A DNA stretch of 64,000 bases from Myxococcales bacterium. Lineage in GTDB: Bacteria > Myxococcota_A > Polyangia > Haliangiales > Haliangiaceae. The position numbers and the translations under genes are program-made. This document shows positions 58,361 through 64,000 of the stretch, piece by piece; positions within the stretch are counted from its first letter, which is position 1; each line of letters opens with the position of its first letter. The stretch covers positions 1-64,000 of the forward strand of contig JADJJK010000026.1 of assembly GCA_016706545.1 (NCBI GenBank), read 5' to 3'. A model generated the notes under the pieces. It had not been told where the DNA came from. It was given only the letters and a program-made list of their open reading frames with translations, and searched no databases.

Positions 58361-59201
58361 GCCCCTGCCTCCCACGCCGACCGGCGCGCCTGCCTCCCCT
58401 CCGGAGCACGAGCTAGATCACGGCCGCATGCCGTTCTTCTCCCACCTGCGCGAGCTCCGAGATCGGGTTCGCTCGGCGTCGGTGTACTTCGGCGTCGCGT
58501 TCATCGGCTGCTTCTATTTCTCCAAGCAGATCTACCGCTGGCTACAGGTGCCGCTGTTCGAGGTCTGGGCGCGCCAGGAACAGACCCTGGGCCCGCCCAA
58601 CATGGTGTTCTCGTCGGTCACCGAGCCGTTCTGGGTCTACATGTCCGTGGCGCTGTGGGCCGGCATCTTCGTCGCCTCGCCCTTCATCTTCTTCCAGCTC
58701 TGGCGCTTCGTGGCGCCCGGCCTGTACAAGCGCGAGCGTCGGGTCGGCGTGGTGTTCGCGCTGTTCTCCGGTGTCTTCTTCGTGTCAGGCGCCCTGTTTT
58801 GCTACCACATGGTGCTCGAGCGCCTCTACGAGTTCCTGCTCGGCTACGCCACCGCCGAGCTGCGCCCGATGCTGGTGATGAAGGACTACCTCGACCTCAC
58901 GCGCAACATGATGCTGGCGTTTGGTGGAGTGTTCGAGCTGCCCCTGCTCATCTACTTTCTCGCGCTGGCCAACCTGGTCACGCCGCGCGGGCTGTGGCGC
59001 TTCAACCGCTGGTTCGTGGTGCTGGCCTTCGTCGTCGGTGCCATCCTGACGCCGTCGCCGGATGTGGTGTCGCAGATCATGATGGCGGTGCCGATGATCC
59101 TGCTCTACAACCTCTCCATCATCGCCGCGCACTTCGTCTACCGCGGCAAGAAGCGCCGGGAAGCCGAAGAACTGGCGCGCGAAGCCTCCGGAAATCCTTG
59201 A
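58329..59201 (+). CDS. tatC: Sec-independent (twin-arginine) translocase subunit TatC
   Basis: A 290-residue inner-membrane protein with six helices that recognises twin-arginine signal peptides. Family marks are MPFFSHLRELRDRV, the periplasmic loop with FSSVTEPFWVYMSVALWAGI, SPFIFFQLWRFVAPGLYKRE and FELPLLIYFLALANLVTPRG. The last helix ends in ILTPSPDVVSQIMMAVPMIL. I chose ATG 58329, which has aaggg upstream and overlaps tatB by 32 bp; the ATG at 58353 is also possible. The C-terminal tail is charged. Confidence 0.96.
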   Translation: MTPAAPATMAEPLPPTPTGAPASPPEHELDHGRMPFFSHLRELRDRVRSASVYFGVAFIGCFYFSKQIYRWLQVPLFEVWARQEQTLGPPNMVFSSVTEPFWVYMSVALWAGIFVASPFIFFQLWRFVAPGLYKRERRVGVVFALFSGVFFVSGALFCYHMVLERLYEFLLGYATAELRPMLVMKDYLDLTRNMMLAFGGVFELPLLIYFLALANLVTPRGLWRFNRWFVVLAFVVGAILTPSPDVVSQIMMAVPMILLYNLSIIAAHFVYRGKKRREAEELAREASGNP

Positions 59202-59274
59202 GCCCAGCGCGCGCAGCCATCGGGTAGCCGGTGACTGCTCGCGAAGCTGGGTAAAGCAGGTATGATTGCAGTCG

Positions 59275-60678
59275 ATGCCGCTCCTCAACGTATATGTCGA
59301 GGGCACCAAGGAGCAGACCAGGGACGGCGTACGGCGAGTGGCCGCGCAGATCGCCTCCCGCTACGATCTGTCCGCGGCGGAGCTCGAGAAGCGACTCGCC
59401 GCTGGTCGGTTTCGCGTCAAGGCCAACGTCGACGAAGAGACCGCGAAGGCCTTCGCGGCAGATCTGGAGAGCCTGGGCGCGCGCTGCACCATCGTGGCGG
59501 CAGGCGGCAACCCGGCGAGCCGGGCAGCCCTGGTGTTCCCCCATCACGACCTCGCCGGGGCGACCCTGACCGGCATCCCGCCGATCACCGAGCTGGCTGA
59601 TCACGAGCCCCAGGAGCCGGCAGCTGTTCCGGCGCCCCCGCCAGTGCTGGCGCGCCCGGGCGCGCTGCCGGCCAGCGCCGTGGCGCCACCGGCCACCAGC
59701 AGGACCATGACGCTGCCATGGCGACCGCCGCCGCCAGCGACGCGCACGCCGCCAGCCGCAGCCGCAGCCGAGCCGCCAGCCCCAGCCGCGCCACCCGCCG
59801 CAGCCGCGCCACCAGCGCCAGCCGCGACGCCAGCCGCGCCCATCGGCCTCGCGGCCGCGCTGGCGGACGCCACGTTCTCGAGCGGCCTGGGCGCGCTCGA
59901 CACCGCGACCTTCTCGCTGGCCACCCTCGATGAACGGCAGGAGGACGCCGCGCCCGCGAGCCCGGCGATGACCACGCTGCCCGGCACCGGGCGCGTCGCG
60001 CCGCGCCAGAGCGCACCGGGCTTGCCGCTGACGGCTCCCACGCCGCCGCCTTTCGATCAGCCGCCCTCGCCGCAGCTCGCGCCGCAACGTCCGCAGCTCG
60101 CACAGCCGCCCCCGCAGCGCCCGGCGCCGACCGCGTCCCCGTACTCGGCGCAGGCCCAGCCGGACCTGCGCTGGTCCAACGCGGAGCTGCCGCCGCCGGG
60201 GACCGACCGCTTCGCCCCGCCTCCACAAGAGCGCTCCTTTGCGCTGGAGGCTCCACGCGCCGTCCGAGGTGCGCTGGCGCCCGAGGGCGCGCCCATGATG
60301 GCGCCTGCCATCGCCGCGCCCTATGCCCCGGCGACCTCGTCGGGAGACGATCCACGTCGCCGCGGGCGCATCCCCTTTTTCGCCGGCATCCTCTTGTCCG
60401 TGTTCATCGGCTTCGCGCCGGCCCACCTGATGGCCAAGGGACGTGAGCGGGCGGCGTTCGAGCGCATCGACAACCGTGTCCGCGCCGCGCAGACGGACGT
60501 CACCACCATCGAGGAGTGGAAGGCGCTCGACGACATTCGCACCGCGCGCATGCGCGACAAGCACGCCGCGCAACAAGAGATCGCGTTGCTGGCCATCCTG
60601 CTCTGGCTGGCCATCAGCGCCAGCTTCGCCGTCGGCTGGACGCGCTGGGTGGTGCCCCGCCTGACCCCCGTCGAGTGA
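59275..60678 (+). CDS. Membrane protein with N-terminal alpha-beta domain and long Pro/Ala linker
   Basis: A 467-residue protein. Residues 1-75 form a compact ferredoxin-like alpha-beta domain (PLLNVYVEGTKEQTRDGVRR, LEKRLAAGRFRVKANVDEET, LESLGARCTIVAAG), a module I associate with myxobacterial proteins but cannot name. About 260 residues of Pro/Ala low complexity follow, then two membrane helices (FFAGILLSVFIGFAPAHL; ALLAILLWLAISASFAVGWT) linked by a charged coiled-coil-like hairpin. The N-terminal domain should therefore be cytosolic on a long tether. The ATG at 59275 begins the domain; an upstream TTG is possible. It lies 73 bp after tatC and could be cotranscribed. Confidence 0.78.
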   Translation: MPLLNVYVEGTKEQTRDGVRRVAAQIASRYDLSAAELEKRLAAGRFRVKANVDEETAKAFAADLESLGARCTIVAAGGNPASRAALVFPHHDLAGATLTGIPPITELADHEPQEPAAVPAPPPVLARPGALPASAVAPPATSRTMTLPWRPPPPATRTPPAAAAAEPPAPAAPPAAAAPPAPAATPAAPIGLAAALADATFSSGLGALDTATFSLATLDERQEDAAPASPAMTTLPGTGRVAPRQSAPGLPLTAPTPPPFDQPPSPQLAPQRPQLAQPPPQRPAPTASPYSAQAQPDLRWSNAELPPPGTDRFAPPPQERSFALEAPRAVRGALAPEGAPMMAPAIAAPYAPATSSGDDPRRRGRIPFFAGILLSVFIGFAPAHLMAKGRERAAFERIDNRVRAAQTDVTTIEEWKALDDIRTARMRDKHAAQQEIALLAILLWLAISASFAVGWTRWVVPRLTPVE

Positions 60679-60761
60679 ACCGCGCGATCGAGCGAACCGA
60701 GCGATCGAGCGAATCGAGCGAGCGCCGCGCAGGCCGCCGCCGCTGCGCGTGATGGAAAAGC

Positions 60762-60787
60762 AAACGGCGACCCGAGGGCCGCCGTTT
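60762..60787. terminator. Bidirectional terminator hairpin
   Basis: Perfect 8-bp stem aaacggcg/cgccgttt with a 10-nt loop, A-tract on the left and T-tract on the right, between two convergent genes. It is suited to stop transcription from both sides. The surrounding gap also has gatcgagcga and ctcaggcac short repeats. Confidence 0.65.
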
Positions 60788-60865
60788 CACGCAGGCAAGT
60801 CAGGTGCCTCGGGCGCCTCAGGCACCTCAGGCACCAGGCATCGCGCCGCTACCCAAGGCCCGGGC

Positions 60866-61639
60866 TCAGCGCTTGCAGGTCGCCTCGTAGGCCTTCATCC
60901 AGGTCTTGCCCTTGTCCAGGGAGTACTCGCCCCACATCTTGAACTCCTTGGGGTTGGTGATGTCCTCGTAGTGGCGACCCACGGAGGTGCCCATCATGTT
61001 GCGGGCAGAGGCATCCCACTGCGCCTTGCCATCCTTGGAGCCGTCCGAGGTCGCGACCTCGTGGCCCCCCATGTTGTCCACCATGACGCGATGCCACTTC
61101 TTGCTGGCGCCGTCGAACGTGGTGAACGACTCGAACTTGTACTTGCCGCCGCCGTTCTCGGTGAACGTGGTCTGGAGCCACCACTTGTCCAGCGAGAGCT
61201 TGCTGCGGAGCGTGGCGTTCATCTTCATCTCGCCGGTGGGCCCCATGGCCGTGCCGGTGCAACGCCAGGCGCCTGCGGCCTTGGCCATGGCCGCGACCTC
61301 GACCGGCGCGGAAGGGGCCGGGGGCGCAGCGGGGGGCGCGGGCTTGGAAGGCGCAGGGGTCCCGGTGGGCGCGGAAGGCGCAGGCGCGCCCTTGGCGACG
61401 CCAGGGGCCTTGGCAGCGGCGGCGGCTGGGGCCGCAGCGGCCGCGGCAGCGGGAGCTGCCTTCGCGGCGGCGGCGGGAGCGGCGGCCGCCTTGGCGGCAG
61501 GCGCGGCCGCCGCAGCGGCAGCAGGAGCCGCCGCGGGCTTGGCAGCAGGAGCGGCGGGCGCCGCGCCCTGGGCGTGGGCCGCGGTCGCGAGGCCGGCCGT
61601 CACCGCGATCGACAACGTCATGGATGCAAAGGTCTTCAT
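60866..61639 (-). CDS. Secreted Ala/Pro-rich protein with DUF1579-like domain
   Basis: A 257-residue protein with a signal peptide (cleavage near AAHAQ), about 80 residues of Ala/Pro/Lys linker and a C-terminal domain of about 140 residues. The domain resembles DUF1579 (MAKAAGAWRCTGTAMGPTGE, LDKWWLQTTFTENGGGKYKF, FTTFDGASKKWHRVMVDNMG, EFKMWGEYSLDKGKTWMKAY), a lipocalin-like beta barrel of unknown ligand. Two cysteines may pair. The linker suggests placement across the cell wall. It is monocistronic with a terminator hairpin beyond its stop. Confidence 0.85.
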   Translation of the reverse strand: MKTFASMTLSIAVTAGLATAAHAQGAAPAAPAAKPAAAPAAAAAAAPAAKAAAAPAAAAKAAPAAAAAAAPAAAAAKAPGVAKGAPAPSAPTGTPAPSKPAPPAAPPAPSAPVEVAAMAKAAGAWRCTGTAMGPTGEMKMNATLRSKLSLDKWWLQTTFTENGGGKYKFESFTTFDGASKKWHRVMVDNMGGHEVATSDGSKDGKAQWDASARNMMGTSVGRHYEDITNPKEFKMWGEYSLDKGKTWMKAYEATCKR

Positions 61640-61865
61640 ATGGATGGCTCCAAAGCTTTACGTAGAGGCCAGGCACCATATCGGAATCCGCCAGCGGTCA
61701 CGGCGACCGATTGTATTTTCTTGTCAACGCTGCCCCACGGTGCCGCAATTCATCGAGATTTCGGAGGCCCGGCCGCCGCAGTTCGACTTCTTTCTCTGCT
61801 CGCGATGAAGCTGCCATACCAAGCTTTCAGCAACCGCGCCGGGCCTGGGGTTGTCTCTTTCCGTG

Positions 61866-63248
61866 ATGCCCACGTTGATCTCCCGGAGCCGCGCCGCACG
61901 CTTCCCGCCAAGCACGCCAAGCACGCCAGGCGCGCCAGGCCGGAATGGCCAGGCGGGGGCCTGGTTGCGCGGCGCCCTGGCGTTGTGCCTGGGCGCTGCC
62001 TGTGGCGGCGCCCAGCCCGCGCGCTTGCCGGCGCAAGGTCTCCCTGCGCCAGCGGCCGCCGAACCGGCCCCGCCCGCGGCGCAAGCCCCGCCCGAGCAAG
62101 CGCCGCTGGGGTTCCCGCTCTTGTCCATCGACTGGTCGAGCGTGTCCCTGAAGTCCAACGCCGATGCGCTGGCGCTCTGGCAACAGATCGCTCCCACCGG
62201 CGCGGACTGGACGTTGCGACTGGGCGAGCTCCCTGATGATGATCGCCTGCTCAAGCCCCTGGCGATCGCGCTCCTGCGCGAGGGCAACTTCACGTGCCCC
62301 GCGCTGCTGCCTTGCACCAACGCCGGAGTCGAGGAGGTGGCCAGCAGCGCGACGCTCACGGATCCGTGCCTGCGCCGAGAGCTCGCGCTGTGGGCCTTCC
62401 AGCGGCTCGACGAAGATGACGCGGCGGGGCTCGGCGACACGCTGGTGGCGATCTCCGGCATGCCGCCTCCAGAGCATGAGCTGGTGAGCGAGGCCTTCGA
62501 CCTGGTCCCCGCCAACCACGACGACCTGCTGCTGCGCATGAACCAGGCCGCCCGCGCCGCGGGCCAGGCGGAGCTCGCGGACTCGTCCTTGCCCTGGCTC
62601 TCTCCATTGGCGCTCCAAAAAGTGCTGGAGCAGATGCATGCAGACGGGGTGTATGAGCACCTCGATATCGACCAGGCGCGCCCCTCGTTCTTGGCCGCCA
62701 TCGCAGACCGCCGCCTCAAGGCCAAGACCAGCATCGCCGCCATGCACGAGCTGACCGGGCAAAGCGGGCAGGTCGCAAAGGACGTGCGCTTGGCGCTGCG
62801 GAAGGCCACCGCGGATCCGCGCTGCGAGGTGGCCGGCGCCGCGATCCAGCTCCTCGAGCAACACGGCGAGCCGCGCTATCTGCCCCGCCCGGCGCGCGCC
62901 TCCACCGCCGCCGCGCTGCACAGCCTGTGCGTCGCGGCGGCGTACACGCAGTCCCACGCCGGGCTCGACGAGGTCTTGCGGCCGTTCGTCAGCCCGCAGG
63001 GCTTGCAGGTCATCGACCACGCCGCCGCGAGCGAGGACCCAGGCGGCGGGCCGCAGGGAGAGTTCATCGCGCGCAGCGAGCTGGTCACCCTGCCCTTCCT
63101 CGAGGACCTGAGCGCCGCGCTCGAGTCCTGCAGCGGAAGCACCTGCAAGACCTTTGGCCTGCGCTTCGAGCTCTCGTTTGATGCCAAGCACCTGCTGCAG
63201 CGAATCGAGCGCTTCGCCGAAGACAGCCCGGGCTGTGCCAGCCCCTGA
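61866..63248 (+). CDS. Lipoprotein with helical repeat-like domain
   Basis: A 460-residue protein with a long basic N-terminus carrying a 9-bp tandem repeat (SxPSTPGAPG) before the hydrophobic segment and lipobox (LCLGAAC, Cys about residue 47). The unusual length before the lipobox makes an internal TTG start possible. The mature part is helical and HEAT-like (LKPLAIALLREGNFTCP, AKDVRLALRKATADPRCEVA, GAAIQLLEQHGEPRYLPRPA). The last part has two Cys pairs (ESCSGSTCK). No catalytic motif is seen and I cannot name the family. Confidence 0.72.
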   Translation: MPTLISRSRAARFPPSTPSTPGAPGRNGQAGAWLRGALALCLGAACGGAQPARLPAQGLPAPAAAEPAPPAAQAPPEQAPLGFPLLSIDWSSVSLKSNADALALWQQIAPTGADWTLRLGELPDDDRLLKPLAIALLREGNFTCPALLPCTNAGVEEVASSATLTDPCLRRELALWAFQRLDEDDAAGLGDTLVAISGMPPPEHELVSEAFDLVPANHDDLLLRMNQAARAAGQAELADSSLPWLSPLALQKVLEQMHADGVYEHLDIDQARPSFLAAIADRRLKAKTSIAAMHELTGQSGQVAKDVRLALRKATADPRCEVAGAAIQLLEQHGEPRYLPRPARASTAAALHSLCVAAAYTQSHAGLDEVLRPFVSPQGLQVIDHAAASEDPGGGPQGEFIARSELVTLPFLEDLSAALESCSGSTCKTFGLRFELSFDAKHLLQRIERFAEDSPGCASP

Positions 63249-63281
63249 CCTCCATGACCGCCGTGACCTCCATGACCGCCG
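63246..63281. repeat. 18-bp tandem duplication starting at a stop codon
   Basis: tgacctccatgaccgccg occurs at 63246-63263 and 63264-63281, with a partial third copy after. The first base triplet is the stop codon of the lipoprotein gene. Confidence 0.85.
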
Positions 63282-63386
63282 TGACCTCGCGCAGATAGCG
63301 CAGCTCCAGCCAGCAAGACGCGGCGCGTCACCCGAGGCCTCTGGATCCTCCGAGCACCGGCGGCCAAATGTGGCATCCTCTTCCGT

Positions 63387-63638
63387 ATGAAAGTCGTCGC
63401 CCTGTTGCTGGCGTTGCTGGTGGCCGCGCCAGCAGCCGTGGAGGCGCAGGTGTTCCGCGGAGACACGCTCGGCAAGCCGCGGCCAGTGGCCGCCAAGTCC
63501 ACCAAGCCCCGCCCGGCCCCGCGCCGCGCGGCCAAGGCGCCCGCCAAGCGCCCGGCCAAGGTGGTGCGCGCGCCGGCGCGCGCAGCCAAGCCCGCACCGG
63601 ATCCAAGCGACGTCATCGTCATCATCGAAGATCCGTAG
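63387..63638 (+). CDS. Small secreted Lys/Pro/Ala-rich protein
   Basis: An 83-residue protein with a clean signal peptide (MKVVALLLALLVAAPAAVEA, cleavage before QVFRG). The basic mature part consists of Lys/Pro/Ala/Arg repeats (KPRPAPRRAAKAPAKRPAK) and ends with PDPSDVIVIIEDP, a hydrophobic-acidic tip that could be a binding peptide. It resembles small histone-H1-like proteins in composition, but the signal peptide puts it outside the cytoplasm. No family is named. Confidence 0.7.
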   Translation: MKVVALLLALLVAAPAAVEAQVFRGDTLGKPRPVAAKSTKPRPAPRRAAKAPAKRPAKVVRAPARAAKPAPDPSDVIVIIEDP

Positions 63639-63884
63639 GGCGCGCGCCCTCATCTGTTGGAGCAGCGCTGCCCAACGCTGGGCCAGCGCTGCCTCTGCCC
63701 AGCTTGGGCCACCGCCGAGATACGTGACGGCTGTTCAGGTCTTTGAACGCCAGATCTTCGTCGGGGAAGCGGGAGAGATCCGGAGTGAGCGATTGCGTGG
63801 CATGCGCGAGTGCAAAAAATTGCCCACGCGATCCAGCCATGCGTAATTCCCATCATGGCCCGATCCCGTCGAGAGGGGAGCGTC

Positions 63885-64000
63885 GTGACCACGACTACTC
63901 CCGTTGCGCGTCCCGCAGAGCCAGCCGAGCGCTGCGACTCGTGGCGACCGCTCTCGCGCATCGTCCTGCGCAAGCCCAAGGGCAACCGTCGGATGGGCAG
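63885..64000 (+). CDS. Start of a gene running off the window
   Basis: An open frame begins at GTG 63885 with a strong gaggggag ribosome site, or at the in-frame ATG 63855, and continues past the end of the window. The visible part (TTTTPVARPAEPAERCDSWR, then PLSRIVLRKPKGNRRMG) is a disordered basic N-terminus that does not identify the protein. Between 63639 and 63854 I see no gene. Confidence 0.45.
   Translation, partial: MTTTTPVARPAEPAERCDSWRPLSRIVLRKPKGNRRMG

Overview
The window is very GC-rich (roughly 70% by eye). It carries a myxobacterial gene set: an AgmX/PglI-type C-terminal domain protein in a TPR-rich envelope cluster, a RING-TerD protein resembling the MXAN_6230/SCO0854 family, DUF4388 fused to a J domain, many lipoproteins with Ala/Pro linkers, and a class II (B12-dependent) ribonucleotide reductase. 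This points to Myxococcota, order undetermined. No rRNA, tRNA, insertion sequence, prophage or CRISPR array was found.

Layout. 1-0.8 kb: decayed ~97-bp tandem repeats. 0.8-3.1 kb: a lipoprotein gene, then a scar of two toxin-antitoxin modules (CcdA left intact, CcdB lost; a broken RelE/HigB-HigA-like pair) in locally AT-richer DNA. 3.2-9.8 kb: nrdJ, a YkuD L,D-transpeptidase lipoprotein and a MshEN-domain protein. 9.8-19.9 kb: one minus-strand operon of six envelope proteins (Pro-rich exported protein, TPR/coiled-coil protein, large TPR protein, TPR lipoprotein, small exported protein, FHA-like/TM/AgmX-PglI protein), resembling the GltD-E-F-G core of the myxobacterial gliding/spore-coat trans-envelope machine. 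20.2-25.9 kb: obg, an ABC exporter pair, a FAS1 lipoprotein, a metallophosphoesterase and a DnaJ/CbpA-like chaperone. 26-31 kb: an ATP-grasp enzyme, then a coupled pair of conserved uncharacterised exported proteins. 31-35.5 kb: pappalysin-like protease, Tat-exported Cys-rich copper-storage-like protein, ABC-F ATPase and a small membrane protein bracketed by 75-bp direct repeats. 35.5-40 kb: a Fic protein overlapping a RING-TerD protein, and a winged-helix protein. 40.2-42.8 kb: LysR regulator, DJ-1/PfpI protein and an ABM-domain membrane protein. 42.9-47.9 kb: rplU-rpmA and a FadR-like regulator with gatCAB. 48-64 kb: DUF4388-J protein, PP2C phosphatase, sugar nucleotidyltransferase with a GNAT, PilZ protein, a metallo-beta-lactamase-fold nuclease homologue that has lost its metal ligands, PBP1A, tatB-tatC, and several exported proteins.

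Four genes need a single-base frame correction to read through (near 16380, 28025, 41688 and 56460). In each the correction restores a continuous family-like protein, and in one it also restores an ATGA overlap with the next gene. They are either sequencing indels or recent inactivations. The most interesting material is the RING-TerD/Fic pair, the coupled pair at 27.5-31.0 kb, the Glt-like cluster, the ligand-less nuclease homologue and the 75-bp direct repeats.
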